From Acetobacteraceae bacterium (GTDB taxonomy: Bacteria; Pseudomonadota; Alphaproteobacteria; Acetobacterales; Acetobacteraceae), in NCBI GenBank assembly GCA_030041375.1, contig JASHOA010000039.1:1-64000 (forward strand): a stretch of 64,000 nt of DNA, read 5' to 3'. The notes beneath the pieces were generated by a model. The model saw only the letters and a program-made list of their open reading frames with translations. It did no database searches and was not told the DNA's origin. Positions 45,160-54,745 of this stretch are shown here, piece after piece. Every line of letters begins with the position of its first letter. Positions within the stretch are counted from its first letter, which is position 1. The translations under genes were made by a program, and so were the position numbers.

Positions 45160-46296
45160 GTGATCGGGCTCCTGGGCGGCTCGTTCAACCCGGCGCACGC
45201 GGGGCATCGGCAAGTGGCGGAACGGGCGCTGGCGGCGCTCAGGCTCGACGAAGTCTGGCTGCTCGTCTCGCCCGGCAATCCGCTCAAGCCGGTTGCCGGG
45301 ATGGCGCCGTTTCCGGTACGGTTTTCGTCGGCTGTGAGGATTGCGGATGGGCGGCGGATCCTGGCTGTTGCGCTGGAGCGTGCGTGGGGGACGCGGTTCA
45401 CACGAGATACGCTCAGGCTGCTCAGGCGGCGGTTTCCAAGGGCGCATTTCGTATGGCTGATGGGGGCGGACGTTCTTGCCGAGTTGCCACGGTGGCAGCG
45501 GTGGAAGGACGTGGTGCGGGCCGTTCCCTTCGCGGTGCTGCCGCGGCCCGGCTTCACGCGGGCGAGCCTCGCCGGGTGCGGGGTGCGGCGATTCGCCGCC
45601 GCACGGGTGCCACGGGGAGCCGGAAGGCTGCTCAGCAAACAAAGGGCGCCGGCCTGGACGTTTCTGGCGGGGCCGGAAAATCCGGCCTCGGCGAGCGCGA
45701 TCCGGGAAAAAGCTAGAGGAGAGCGGGCGATCGCCAATCTGCCACCTGACGATGTGAAATGGCGCACGCGCCGGAAGCCAAAGGCGCGGCGCAAGGGGGC
45801 CGCGGTTCCAGCGGCGGGGGGGCTGCCGCGGCCGGCGACCGGAGTGCGGCAGAAGGCTGCAGTGGCCGGGCCGCCGGCAGCGGCGGGGCGGGAGGCCGAG
45901 CCGGGGCGAAGCGGCAAGGTGCGGCGGAAGGCGGCGGCGCTCAACGCGCTCGAGGCGCTGCAAAGCACGATCCTGGGCAGCCTGAAGGACGACAAAGCGG
46001 GAGATATCGTGGCGCTCGACCTGGTGGGACGGGCGAGCTTTGCCGACCGGATGGTGATCGCGACCGGGTTGTCCGACCGGCAGATCGCAACCATGGCGCG
46101 GCATCTGGAGGAGCGGCTCAAGGCGGCGGGGCTGAAGCGACTGGCGATCGAGGGGCGAACAGGGGCGGAGTGGGTGCTGGTCGATGCCGGCGATATCGTT
46201 GTGCATCTTTTCAAGCCGGAGGCGCGGGCCCTGTACGCGCTGGAGCGGATGTGGGGGGACGAGCTGGGACCGGAGGAGCAGTCGAGCATCGGATAG
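45160..46296 (+). CDS. NadD-RsfS fusion: nicotinate-nucleotide adenylyltransferase plus ribosome silencing factor
   Basis: One open frame of 378 residues. Residues 1-205 are NadD (GGSFNPAHAGH nucleotide motif, WLMGADVLAELPRW, SASAIREKAR), which makes nicotinic acid adenine dinucleotide. Residues 206-260 are an Arg/Ala/Pro linker. Residues 261-378 are RsfS (DKAGDIVALDLVG, FADRMVIATG, EWVLVDAGDIVVHLF), which binds L14 and blocks subunit joining. There is no stop between them and no ATG in the linker; in-frame GTG codons could start RsfS separately. The start GTG at 45160 follows AGAGG. An upstream CTG at 45121 is possible. These genes are normally separate neighbours. Confidence 0.85.
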   Translation: MIGLLGGSFNPAHAGHRQVAERALAALRLDEVWLLVSPGNPLKPVAGMAPFPVRFSSAVRIADGRRILAVALERAWGTRFTRDTLRLLRRRFPRAHFVWLMGADVLAELPRWQRWKDVVRAVPFAVLPRPGFTRASLAGCGVRRFAAARVPRGAGRLLSKQRAPAWTFLAGPENPASASAIREKARGERAIANLPPDDVKWRTRRKPKARRKGAAVPAAGGLPRPATGVRQKAAVAGPPAAAGREAEPGRSGKVRRKAAALNALEALQSTILGSLKDDKAGDIVALDLVGRASFADRMVIATGLSDRQIATMARHLEERLKAAGLKRLAIEGRTGAEWVLVDAGDIVVHLFKPEARALYALERMWGDELGPEEQSSIG

Positions 46297-46352
46297 CGAA
46301 GGAGAGTGTGACCGGCGTCACACCCGGATGCGGAAGAGGCTGCTAGCGTCTG

Positions 46353-46655
46353 TTGTTTTCCAATGTGAGTGCGAGCGGTTTCGTGGAGGGAGTGGTGCGG
46401 ATCTACATGCACAGCGGCGCCGAGGATGGGCCGGCAGTTTATATCGATACGACGGATGGGCGGGTGCATCTGGCGCGGAACGGAAAAAAGGAGCCGGAGT
46501 GGGCGAGTGTGGCGCAAGCGATCCGGGTGCTGAAGGCGGCGATCCGGATCAAGGAGCCGACGGTGAGGACGCAGGCGATCAAGGCGGTGGCGGGGTTCGT
46601 GGCGGAGGAGCTGGCGAGGGAGATTGGCGAGGAGGGAGTGCTGGTGGTCGGGTAA
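46353..46655 (+). CDS. small hypothetical protein
   Basis: Up to 100 residues; I do not recognise the family. The frame opens at TTG 46353, but GGAGGGA precedes GTG codons at 46392-46395, so the real protein may be ~86 residues. It is soluble, with a beta-rich start (VRIYMHSGAEDG, VYIDTTDGRVHLAR) and a helical end (AIRVLKAAIRIKEPTVRTQA). Codon use fits the neighbours, supporting a real gene. Confidence 0.55.
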   Translation: MFSNVSASGFVEGVVRIYMHSGAEDGPAVYIDTTDGRVHLARNGKKEPEWASVAQAIRVLKAAIRIKEPTVRTQAIKAVAGFVAEELAREIGEEGVLVVG

Positions 46656-46700
46656 GGGCGATACGCTCTGGGCAGCGCAATCGATTCGGGTGGAGCTCAG

Positions 46701-47216
46701 ATGACGATCTCGATGCATCAGGCGCTGGTGCCGCCGTTCGTGCAGATGCTGGATTCGCTCTCCGCGGTGCTGGCGAAGGGAACGGCATTCGCGGCGGGGC
46801 GCCAGATCGAGCCTTCGGTGCTGCTGCAATCGCGGCTGGCGCCGGACATGTTTCCGCTGGTGCGGCAGGTGCAAGCGGCGACCGACCAGGCGAAGGGTGG
46901 GGCGGCGCGGCTGGCCGGGATCGAGGTGCCGAGCTGGCCGGATACCGAAGCGAGTTTCGAGGAGCTGCAGGCGCGCGTGCGGCGGGCGGTCGATTATCTG
47001 AGGGGATTCAGCGCCGCGCAGATTGACGGCTCGGAGGAGCGAGCAGTCACGATCAAGGCTGGCTCACGGGAACTGCATTTCAAAGGGCGCGAGTATCTGT
47101 TCGGGTTTGCTTATCCGAACTTCTATTTTCATGTAACGGCGGCGTACGCGATTCTGCGGCACAACGGAGTGGAAGTGGGAAAGCGGGATTTTCTGGGCAA
47201 CGTGCCGCTGGCGTGA
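46701..47216 (+). CDS. DUF1993 family protein
   Basis: A 171-residue cytoplasmic helical-bundle protein of the DinB-like superfamily. It has the DUF1993 marks FVQMLDSLSAVLAKG, LAPDMFPLVRQVQAATD, and FAYPNFYFHVTAAYAILRHN near the end. No biochemical role is established. GGAG precedes the ATG. It is not obviously linked to either neighbour. Confidence 0.82.
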   Translation: MTISMHQALVPPFVQMLDSLSAVLAKGTAFAAGRQIEPSVLLQSRLAPDMFPLVRQVQAATDQAKGGAARLAGIEVPSWPDTEASFEELQARVRRAVDYLRGFSAAQIDGSEERAVTIKAGSRELHFKGREYLFGFAYPNFYFHVTAAYAILRHNGVEVGKRDFLGNVPLA

Positions 47217-47330
47217 GGCGGGGGCGCGGTGCGGATCGATGGATCGATGCACAAGCCGTCCTGCTTGCGCGGGCGAAAGCGTTTCGCGTAGGCTTCTCGC
47301 CGGGCAAGACGATGCGAGGGAGAAACGGCG

Positions 47331-47987
47331 ATGACGATATACGTGAGGGGGCGGGGCGGCTGGAGCCTGTTGGCGGTGCCTCTGCTGCTGGCGGCCTGTG
47401 CGCAGACACCAATGGGGCCGACCGTGAATGTCATGCCGGGTCCGAACAAGTCCCTGACCGACTTCCAGACCGATCAGTTGGTGTGCAAGCAGTTCGCCCA
47501 GCAGGCAGTTTCGGGCCAGGCGCAGAATGCGAACCTGCGCGGGGTGGGCGCGGCGGCGCTGACGACAGCGCTTGGCGCGGGGCTTGGCGCAGCGATCGGC
47601 GGCGGGCGCGGGGCGGGAATAGGCGCGGCGGGTGGCGCGCTGGGCGGCGCCGGTGTCGGTGCCTTTACCAGTTCCAACGCGCAGACCTCGATCCAGGACC
47701 AGTACAACAACGCGTTCGCGCAGTGCATGTTTACCAGGGGCAACCAGGTACCGGGATTCGCACCACCGACTGCTGCGCCGTCGGCAGGGCCGGCTGCCGC
47801 CAGCGGCTCGCTCACGCAGTCGGTTCAGGCGCAGTTGATCCGGCTCGGCTATTTGCAAGGGCCGGCGGATGGAGTGGCGGGGCCGCAGACGAGTGCCGCG
47901 ATCGGCAATTTCCAGCGGGCGGTGGGCTTGCCGGTGGACGGCACGCCCTCGCCGGCACTGCTGGCACGTCTGCAGAGCACGGAATAA
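47331..47987 (+). CDS. glycine-zipper lipoprotein with peptidoglycan-binding domain
   Basis: A 218-residue outer-membrane-type lipoprotein. The lipobox LLAAC follows a short signal. The middle is a Gly-zipper (LGAGLGAAIGGGRGAGIGAA), and the C-terminus is a peptidoglycan-binding type 1 domain (VQAQLIRLGYLQGPADG, TSAAIGNFQRAVGLPVDG). It probably anchors the envelope to murein. GAGGGAGAAACGGCG precedes the ATG. Confidence 0.85.
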   Translation: MTIYVRGRGGWSLLAVPLLLAACAQTPMGPTVNVMPGPNKSLTDFQTDQLVCKQFAQQAVSGQAQNANLRGVGAAALTTALGAGLGAAIGGGRGAGIGAAGGALGGAGVGAFTSSNAQTSIQDQYNNAFAQCMFTRGNQVPGFAPPTAAPSAGPAAASGSLTQSVQAQLIRLGYLQGPADGVAGPQTSAAIGNFQRAVGLPVDGTPSPALLARLQSTE

Positions 47988-48078
47988 CGACGGCGTAGGA
48001 AAGCGCGGCAGCCGGGTGGAGCGGCTGGCTGGGGCGTGTCTTCATTCTGAGCCCAACTCGCGCAGAATCGGCCGCGCA

Positions 48079-49305
48079 TCAGCTCCGGTAGCTGCCGTTG
48101 ATTTCGATATAACCGTGCGTGAGATCGCAGGTGAAAACGCGGGCCGAGCCTTTGCCGAGGCCGAGATCAACAGCGATGGCAATCTCGTGGCCCTGCATGT
48201 GACGCACGACCGGCGCCTCGTCGTAGCCGGGGACGACGCTCCCGGCGCGCGCCAACCACACGCCGCCGATGGCAATCGAAAGCCGGTCGCGGTCGGCGGG
48301 CTCGCCAGCCTTGCCGACTGCCATGACGATGCGGCCCCAATTGGCATCTGCGCCGGCGATTGCGGTCTTGACGAGGGGGGAATTGGCGATCGCGAACGCG
48401 ACGCGCCGGGCGGAGCGGGCGGAGACGGCGCCTGAGACATCGATGGTAATGAGCTTCCCTGCGCCCTCGCCGTCACGCGCGACGGCAATGGCGAGATCGG
48501 AGAGGAGGGCAAAGAGCGCGCGGCGGAAGTCGGCTAGGGCTGACCCGCCGGCGGGAGGGACGCGCGGATGATGGGCTTGGCCGGTGGCGAAGAACAGGAG
48601 AGTGTCTGAGGTCGAGGTGTCGGAATCCACGGTTATGGCGTTGAAGCTCTGGGCGGTGCCGGCGGCAAGGAGGCGGCTCAGGAGCGGCGCGGGGAGCTTG
48701 GCGTCAGTGAAAACGAAAGCCAGCAGGGTCGCCATGTCGGGGGCGATCATGCCGCTGCCTTTGGCGATGCCGCTCAATCGCACCTCGGTGCCGCCGATGG
48801 TGGCGGTGCGGGTGGCGGCCTTGGGGAAAGTGTCGGTGGTCATGATGGCGCGGGCGGCTGCTTCCCAGCCGTGTTCAGAGAGGTCGGCGTAGAGGGCGGG
48901 AAGTGCGGCCGTGAGGCGTTCGTAGGGAAGGGCCTCGCCGATGACGCCGGTCGAGGCAAGGAAGATCTGGCGGGCCGGACAGCCGATGAGGCGGGAGGCA
49001 GTGGCAGCGGTGGCCTCGACCGCGGTGCGGCCGGCACGGCCGGTGAAGACGTTGGCATTGCCGGAGTTGACGACGAGTGCGCGGGCGCGGCCGGAACGAA
49101 GAGACGAGCGGCACCAATCGATGGGGGCGCCGGGACAGCGGTTCCGGGTGAAGACGCCGGCGACCGTGGTGCCGGGGGAAAACTCGGCGAGCATCAGATC
49201 AGATCGATTCTGGTAACGGATCCCGGCAGCGCAGGCGGCAAGGCGGACTCCGGGCACGGGCGGAAGTTCTGGCAAAGGCACGGCGAGTGGGGAAACGGAT
49301 GGCAT
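48079..49305 (-). CDS. argJ: bifunctional ornithine acetyltransferase / N-acetylglutamate synthase
   Basis: A 408-residue arginine-biosynthesis enzyme that recycles the acetyl group from N-acetylornithine to glutamate. It is made as a precursor that cleaves itself at the Ala-Thr bond in KGSGMIAPDMATLLAF, giving two chains; the Thr nucleophile is present. ALVVNSGNANVFTG and IFLASTGVIGE are family blocks. It is divergent from secA across 186 bp and convergent with the lipoprotein gene. Confidence 0.93.
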   Translation of the reverse strand: MPSVSPLAVPLPELPPVPGVRLAACAAGIRYQNRSDLMLAEFSPGTTVAGVFTRNRCPGAPIDWCRSSLRSGRARALVVNSGNANVFTGRAGRTAVEATAATASRLIGCPARQIFLASTGVIGEALPYERLTAALPALYADLSEHGWEAAARAIMTTDTFPKAATRTATIGGTEVRLSGIAKGSGMIAPDMATLLAFVFTDAKLPAPLLSRLLAAGTAQSFNAITVDSDTSTSDTLLFFATGQAHHPRVPPAGGSALADFRRALFALLSDLAIAVARDGEGAGKLITIDVSGAVSARSARRVAFAIANSPLVKTAIAGADANWGRIVMAVGKAGEPADRDRLSIAIGGVWLARAGSVVPGYDEAPVVRHMQGHEIAIAVDLGLGKGSARVFTCDLTHGYIEINGSYRS

Positions 49306-49491
49306 CGGGCGCTCCGCGTGGGCAAATCTGGAGATGAACGGGTAAGCCGATGATGCGCCGGGCCGTCGGGGCGGACAAGAACGCGGGCCCGGGATAAGTC
49401 TGGCGTGCGTTGACCGGGCGGGAGGCGAGCCCTATCTCGTGCGCAGCCGGGGGGCCCGACGTGACCTCACCGCCAGTTGCGAAGGGTCTTT

Positions 49492-52242
49492 ATGTTCTCC
49501 GCCATCGCCCGCAAGGTATTCGGCACCGCCAATGAGCGGGCACTGCGCGCCTATCGGAGGCGGGTGCCGGAGATCAATGCACTCGAGCCGGCGATGGCCG
49601 CGCTCACGGATGCGGCGCTCGCGGCCAAGACGGTGGAGTTCAGGGCGCGGCTCACCGATGGTGCGACTCTCGAAGAGCTGCTGCCGGAGGCTTTCGCGGT
49701 GGCGCGTGAGGCAGCGAAGCGGACGCTGGGGATGCGCCCGTTCGACGTGCAGCTCATTGGGGGCATGGTGCTGCACGAGGGTAAGATCGCCGAGATGAAG
49801 ACGGGCGAGGGCAAGACGCTGGTCGCCGCATTGCCGGTTTATCTGAACGCCCTGGCCGGTAAGGGCGTGCATGTGGTGACGGTGAACGATTATCTCGCCC
49901 GGCGCGACGCGGAGTGGATGGGAGAGATCTATAAGTTCGTTGGCATGAGCGTCGGTGTGATCGTGCACGGGCAGGACGATACCCAGAAGCGCGCGGCTTA
50001 CGCAGCCGATGTCACCTACGGCACGAACAACGAATTCGGCTTCGATTATCTCCGCGACAACATGAAGTTCCGCCTCGAGGACATGGTGCAGCGGGAGTTC
50101 GACTATGGGATCGTGGATGAGGTGGACAGCATCTTGATCGACGAGGCGAGGACGCCCTTGATCATCTCCGGGCCGGCAGAGGACTCTTCCGACCTCTATC
50201 GGCGGGTCAACGCGGTGGTGGCGGAGCTGGTGAAGGATCCCGAGACCTACGAAAAGGACGAGAAGTTCCGCACTGTTGCGCTGACCGAGCCGGGCTCGGA
50301 GCGGGTGGAGGACATGCTGAAGACCGCGGGGCTCATCGAGGAGGGCAATCTCTACGACATCTTCAACGTCTCGGTCCTGCACCACGTGACGCAAAGCCTG
50401 CGCGCGCATGTGTTGTTTGCGCGCGATACCGATTATATCGTACGCCAGGATAAAGTGGTGATCATCGACGAGTTCACCGGACGGATGATGGAGGGCAGGC
50501 GCTACTCGGAAGGGCTGCACCAGGCGCTCGAAGCCAAGGAATTCGTGACGGTGCAGGCAGAGAACCAGACGCTCGCCTCGATCACCTTCCAGAACTATTT
50601 CCGCCTCTACCCGAAGCTCGCCGGCATGACCGGAACGGCGATCACCGAGGCCGACGAGTTCGGCGAGATCTACAAACTCGACGCGGTGGAGATCCCGACC
50701 AATGTGCCGGTGATCCGCAATGACGAAGACGACGAGGTGTACCGCACCACCGAAGAGAAAAATCGGGCGGTGGTGACGCTGATCGAGGAATCGCGCAAGC
50801 GTGGCCAGCCGGTGCTGGTGGGCACGGTGAGCATCGAGAAGAGCGAGCATCTGAGCGGACTTCTGAAGAAGAAGCGAATTTCGCACAATGTGCTGAATGC
50901 GCGTTTCCATGAACAGGAGGCCGGGATCATCGCCGAGGCCGGCGCACCGGGCACGGTGACGATCGCGACCAACATGGCCGGGCGCGGCACCGACATCCAG
51001 CTTGGCGGCAACCTCGCGATGCGCCTGAAGCACGAGCTTGCCGGAATCGAGGACGAGGCGGCGCGCGAGGCACGGGCGGCAGAAATCCGAGCGGAGGTGG
51101 CGGCCGCCAACGAGGCAGTGAAGAATGCGGGTGGCCTGTTTGTGATCGGCACCGAGCGGCACGAGAGCCGGCGGATCGACAACCAGCTTCGCGGTCGCTC
51201 GGGACGACAGGGCGATCCGGGACGTTCGCGCTTCTTCCTCTCGCTTGAGGACGATCTGATGCGCATCTTCGGCTCGGACAAGATGGGCGGGATGCTGCAA
51301 AAGCTCGGGCTCAAGGAGGGTGAGGCGATCATCCATCCATGGATCAACAAGGCGTTGGAGCGGGCGCAGAAGAAGGTCGAGGAGCGTAACTTCGACACCC
51401 GCAAGAACGTGCTGAAATACGACGACGTGATGAACGATCAGCGCAAGGAGGTGTACGCGCAGCGTCGTGAGTTCATGAAGAGTGAAGATGTCTCCGAGAC
51501 GATTGCTGCGATGCGTGGCGAGGTTATTGCCGCGCTGGTGGCGCGGCGCATTCCCGAGCGTGCATTCGCCGAGCAATGGGAGATGAAGGAGCTCGGCGAG
51601 GATCTGCTGCGCATCTTCAACCTTTCGCTGCCGGTCGAGGAATGGGCGGCGGAAGAGGGGATCGCCGAGGTCGAGATCCGCACCCGGATCGAGCGGGCGA
51701 CGGATACCTTGATGGCGGCGAAGGCCGCCAATTACGGCCGGGAACTGATGCGGCTGATCGAGAAGTCGCTGCTGATCCAGACGCTTGATCAGGTGTGGAA
51801 GGAGCATCTGCTGCTGCTCGATCATCTGCGACAAGGAATCGGGCTGCGTGCCTATGGCCAGCGCGATCCCTTGAACGAGTACAAGGGCGAGGCGTTTCTG
51901 ATGTTCAACGCCATGCTGGACGAGTTGAAAGAGCGGGTGACGATGCTGCTGGCGCGCGTCGAGATTACCGCTGAAGCACCACCGGCCGCCGACTTTCAGC
52001 CGCGGCAGCAGGTCGTGTACGAGAGCCATCCCGATCCAGCGATGGCCAGCGCCGAACTCGAGCTGGTCGGGGCGGGCGGCACGCCGGCGCAGGTGGAGCA
52101 GCCGCGGATGGTGCCGCAGCCGGTCAGGACGGTGCCACTTGATCCGGCGGATCCGGCCACATGGCGAACGACGCCGCGCAACGCACCATGCCCGTGCGGG
52201 TCAGGGAAGAAGTACAAGCACTGTCATGGAAGGCTGATTTAG
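49492..52242 (+). CDS. secA: preprotein translocase ATPase SecA
   Basis: Motor of the Sec export pathway, 916 residues. The Walker A motif is [11 protein letters not shown] and the DEAD-type box is [32 protein letters not shown] and the helicase motif [14 protein letters not shown] are intact. The C-terminal zinc/SecB-binding tail [14 protein letters not shown] is complete. The ATG at 49492 ([11 protein letters not shown]) follows GAAGGG. An in-frame start at 49477 is less likely. Confidence 0.97.
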   Translation: MFSAIARKVFGTANERALRAYRRRVPEINALEPAMAALTDAALAAKTVEFRARLTDGATLEELLPEAFAVAREAAKRTLGMRPFDVQLIGGMVLHEGKIAEMKTGEGKTLVAALPVYLNALAGKGVHVVTVNDYLARRDAEWMGEIYKFVGMSVGVIVHGQDDTQKRAAYAADVTYGTNNEFGFDYLRDNMKFRLEDMVQREFDYGIVDEVDSILIDEARTPLIISGPAEDSSDLYRRVNAVVAELVKDPETYEKDEKFRTVALTEPGSERVEDMLKTAGLIEEGNLYDIFNVSVLHHVTQSLRAHVLFARDTDYIVRQDKVVIIDEFTGRMMEGRRYSEGLHQALEAKEFVTVQAENQTLASITFQNYFRLYPKLAGMTGTAITEADEFGEIYKLDAVEIPTNVPVIRNDEDDEVYRTTEEKNRAVVTLIEESRKRGQPVLVGTVSIEKSEHLSGLLKKKRISHNVLNARFHEQEAGIIAEAGAPGTVTIATNMAGRGTDIQLGGNLAMRLKHELAGIEDEAAREARAAEIRAEVAAANEAVKNAGGLFVIGTERHESRRIDNQLRGRSGRQGDPGRSRFFLSLEDDLMRIFGSDKMGGMLQKLGLKEGEAIIHPWINKALERAQKKVEERNFDTRKNVLKYDDVMNDQRKEVYAQRREFMKSEDVSETIAAMRGEVIAALVARRIPERAFAEQWEMKELGEDLLRIFNLSLPVEEWAAEEGIAEVEIRTRIERATDTLMAAKAANYGRELMRLIEKSLLIQTLDQVWKEHLLLLDHLRQGIGLRAYGQRDPLNEYKGEAFLMFNAMLDELKERVTMLLARVEITAEAPPAADFQPRQQVVYESHPDPAMASAELELVGAGGTPAQVEQPRMVPQPVRTVPLDPADPATWRTTPRNAPCPCGSGKKYKHCHGRLI

Positions 52243-52362
52243 GGCCGCGCACAGGGTGTGCCGCGAACGCGCGGGACATATGCCGCTTGACCATGCTGCG
52301 CCCAAGGCTCTCTCTTCGATGCGATGGCAACCACGGGGGAACGGCGTGAATCGGGAGGGGTG

Positions 52363-53100
52363 TCAAGGCGTTCTGTCGAGGAAGGAGCGCGCGCGTTCGA
52401 GATCCGCGAGTGTGTCCACGCCTAGAGGCTCGGTCTCGATCAAAGTAGCGTCGATGCGCATGCCGTGCTCGAGAGCGCGGAGCTGTTCGAGATTTTCACG
52501 CCTTTCCAGTACTCCGCGTGGGAGCGACACGTAGCGGTCGAGCGCCGCGCGACGATAGGTGTAGAGGCCAACGTGATGATAATGCGGCCCGGCGCCGCCG
52601 GGGATGACGGCGCGGCTGAAATAGAGCGCACGGCCGGTCGTACGACCGGGGCGAATGGCGAGCGCGATCTTGACGACCTGAGGGGCCTGGAGCTCGAGCG
52701 GATCCGTGATTTCGGTGGCGAGTGTGGAGATGCTGACTTCGGGCTCGGCGAGCGGCGGGAGGGTGGCGCGCAGCACGGCAGGATCGATGGTCGGGAGATC
52801 GCCCTGCAGCACGACGACGATGTCGTAGCGACCGCCGGGGTCGGTCAGGGCTAGTGCGGCCTGCACGCGGTCGGATCCGGTGGGGAGCGCAGGATCGGTG
52901 AGCACCGCCTCGCCGCCGGCGGCGCGGATCGCATCCGCAATCAGAGCGTCGCCGCAGGCGACGAGCACGGGGCCGATATCGGCCTCCACGCCGCGGCGCC
53001 AGACGTGCACGATCATCGGCTCGCCAGCGATTTCGGTCAGCGCTTTACCGGGCAGGCGCGTAGAGCCCAGGCGCGTAGGAATGACGACGACGGGTCGCAC
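52363..53100 (-). CDS. kdsB: 3-deoxy-manno-octulosonate cytidylyltransferase
   Basis: CMP-Kdo synthetase for LPS inner core, 245 residues. The nucleotide-binding motif is IPTRLGSTRLPGK. Further blocks are GEPMIVHVWRR, PTGSDRV, VVVLQGDLPTIDP, and HHVGLYTYRR. The start codon is GTG and the upstream bases are pyrimidine-rich, with no ribosome site. An intrinsic terminator on the same strand sits only 60 bp upstream of the start, which suggests leader control or an sRNA in front of it. Confidence 0.93.
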   Translation of the reverse strand: MRPVVVIPTRLGSTRLPGKALTEIAGEPMIVHVWRRGVEADIGPVLVACGDALIADAIRAAGGEAVLTDPALPTGSDRVQAALALTDPGGRYDIVVVLQGDLPTIDPAVLRATLPPLAEPEVSISTLATEITDPLELQAPQVVKIALAIRPGRTTGRALYFSRAVIPGGAGPHYHHVGLYTYRRAALDRYVSLPRGVLERRENLEQLRALEHGMRIDATLIETEPLGVDTLADLERARSFLDRTP

Positions 53101-53159
53101 GGGGAGGAATGCCTCGGATGCGTGTCGGCGAGCGATGCGGAGGATTCGTTCGGTTGGCC

Positions 53160-53199
53160 AAAAACAAAAATAGGCAGGATGAGGAAACCCTCCTCATCC
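53160..53199 (-). terminator. intrinsic terminator on the minus strand, upstream of kdsB
   Basis: Arms 53177-53185 and 53191-53199 form a perfect 9-bp stem (GGATGAGGA) with a 5-nt loop. Read leftwards it is followed by TGCCTATTTTTGTTTTT, a strong U-tract. No protein gene ends here on the minus strand, so the transcript it ends is either a small RNA or the kdsB leader. Confidence 0.75.
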
Positions 53200-53331
53200 C
53201 GCCAAGCAGAGGATACGTTCTCTCCCTAAACTTGGCCAACTACCCAGTCTCTGTTAGCCGTTTGCCGATTGCGTGTCACGCGATTTCGTTCCGATGAAAC
53301 GGAAAATTATCGACTTTATTGCGCGGCTCTA

Positions 53332-53346
53332 TTGTGCAGTGCACAA
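53332..53346. promoter_or_regulatory. operator-like palindrome upstream of proS
   Basis: TTGTGCA-g-TGCACAA is a perfect 7+7 palindrome about 87 bp upstream of the proS start and about 130 bp to the right of the minus-strand terminator. Position suits control of proS or of the leftward transcript. No regulator is nearby. Confidence 0.4.
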
Positions 53347-53432
53347 AAGTGGCGTACGGCAACGGCCGTCTGGCCGCCGGCGAGCCGGGCCTGTAGCGTG
53401 CCAGCCGCGAAGTAAAGAGGATCAAGCGCGCG

Positions 53433-54743
53433 ATGCGCCTTTCCCACAGCCTGGTGCCAACATTGAAGGAAACTCCGACAGAAGCGCAGATCGTCTCGCA
53501 CCGGCTGATGCTGCGCGCGGGCCTGGTGCGGCAGACCGCGGCCGGCATCTACGCTTGGCTGCCGGCTGGCCTCAGGGTGCTGCAGAAGGTAGCCCAGATC
53601 GTGCGTGAAGAGCAGGACGCAGCCGGTGCGCAGGAGCTTCTGATGCCGACCATTCAACCGGCGGAACTCTGGCGCGAGAGCGGTCGCTACGAGGACTACG
53701 GCAAGGAGATGCTGCGCCTGAAAGACCGGCACGAGCGTGATCTTCTCTACGGGCCGACCAACGAGGAGATGATCACGGATCTATTCCGCCAGTCGGTGCG
53801 CTCGTACCGAGCGCTGCCGCAGATCCTCTATCATATCCAGTGGAAGTTCCGCGATGAGGTGAGGCCGCGCTTCGGGGTGATGCGGGGGCGCGAGTTCCTG
53901 ATGAAGGACGCTTACAGTTTCGACATCGACTACGCGGGTGCGGTGGCGAGCTACCGCCGGATGATGCTTTCCTATATGCGCACGTTCCGCCGGATGGGGC
54001 TGAAGGCGATCCCGATGCAGGCCGAATCCGGGCCGATCGGCGGCAATATGAGCCACGAGTTCATCATCCTCGCACCAACCGGGGAGAGCGCCGTCTATTA
54101 CGATGCGGCGTTCGAGGAAATCGATTATTCTGCGAGCGGCTTTGATATTTTTTCGGAAGCCGATCTCGAACGCTTCTTCGGACTGGTGACGACGCACTAC
54201 GCCGCGACCGACGAGAAGCACAATCCGGCAGTCTTTGCAGCACTTGAGGCAGGGCGGCGGCGTGAAGGGCGCGGGATCGAAGTCGGGCACGTTTTCTATT
54301 TCGGCACCAAATACAGCGCGGCGATGGGCTTTGCCGTAGCCGGGCCGGACGGGCGTCCGGTGGCGCCGGAAATGGGCAGCTACGGCATCGGTGTGAGCCG
54401 GCTGGTCGGCGCCCTGATCGAGGCGTTCCACGATGAGGCAGGGATCATCTGGCCGGACGCGGTGGCGCCGTTCCGCGCGGCGATCCTGAATCTCAAGGCC
54501 GGTGATCCGGCGTGCGAGCGAATGGCGGAAGACCTTTATGCGAAACTTGCGCCGTCGGTGCTTTATGACGACCGGGAGGAACGCGCGGGTGTCAAGTTCG
54601 CGGATGCTGACCTGATGGGTCATCCCTGGCAGCTCATTGTCGGCCCGCGCGGGGCGGCGAGGGGCCAGGTGGAGCTGAAGCGAAGGGCGAGCGGCGAGCG
54701 GCAAGAGCTCTCGCTCGATTCGGCTCTCGCGCAGATTGTTTGA
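53433..54743 (+). CDS. proS: prolyl-tRNA synthetase, alphaproteobacterial short type
   Basis: Class II synthetase of 436 residues. Motif 2 and neighbours are [31 protein letters not shown], and motif 3 is GSYGIGVSR. The ~180-residue editing insertion between motifs 2 and 3 found in E. coli ProS is absent, as is usual in alphaproteobacteria. It lies just before lolC/E, in a likely proS-lolC-lolD-dnaE transcript. Confidence 0.95.
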   Translation: MRLSHSLVPTLKETPTEAQIVSHRLMLRAGLVRQTAAGIYAWLPAGLRVLQKVAQIVREEQDAAGAQELLMPTIQPAELWRESGRYEDYGKEMLRLKDRHERDLLYGPTNEEMITDLFRQSVRSYRALPQILYHIQWKFRDEVRPRFGVMRGREFLMKDAYSFDIDYAGAVASYRRMMLSYMRTFRRMGLKAIPMQAESGPIGGNMSHEFIILAPTGESAVYYDAAFEEIDYSASGFDIFSEADLERFFGLVTTHYAATDEKHNPAVFAALEAGRRREGRGIEVGHVFYFGTKYSAAMGFAVAGPDGRPVAPEMGSYGIGVSRLVGALIEAFHDEAGIIWPDAVAPFRAAILNLKAGDPACERMAEDLYAKLAPSVLYDDREERAGVKFADADLMGHPWQLIVGPRGAARGQVELKRRASGERQELSLDSALAQIV

Positions 54744-54745
54744 GC

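Noticed and set aside
45759-46346. A separate start for RsfS at the ATG near 45759
   Set aside because: That ATG is in another frame and encodes a Gly/Arg-rich shadow. RsfS homology lies in the NadD frame.
44904-46874. A 656-codon minus-strand frame across proA, nadD-rsfS and beyond
   Set aside because: It covers three conserved plus-strand coding regions and resembles no protein family.
49432-52029. An 865-codon open frame antisense to secA
   Set aside because: It mirrors a fully conserved secA and has the His/Arg/Leu-rich composition of antisense frames in GC-rich DNA. It has no recognisable domain.
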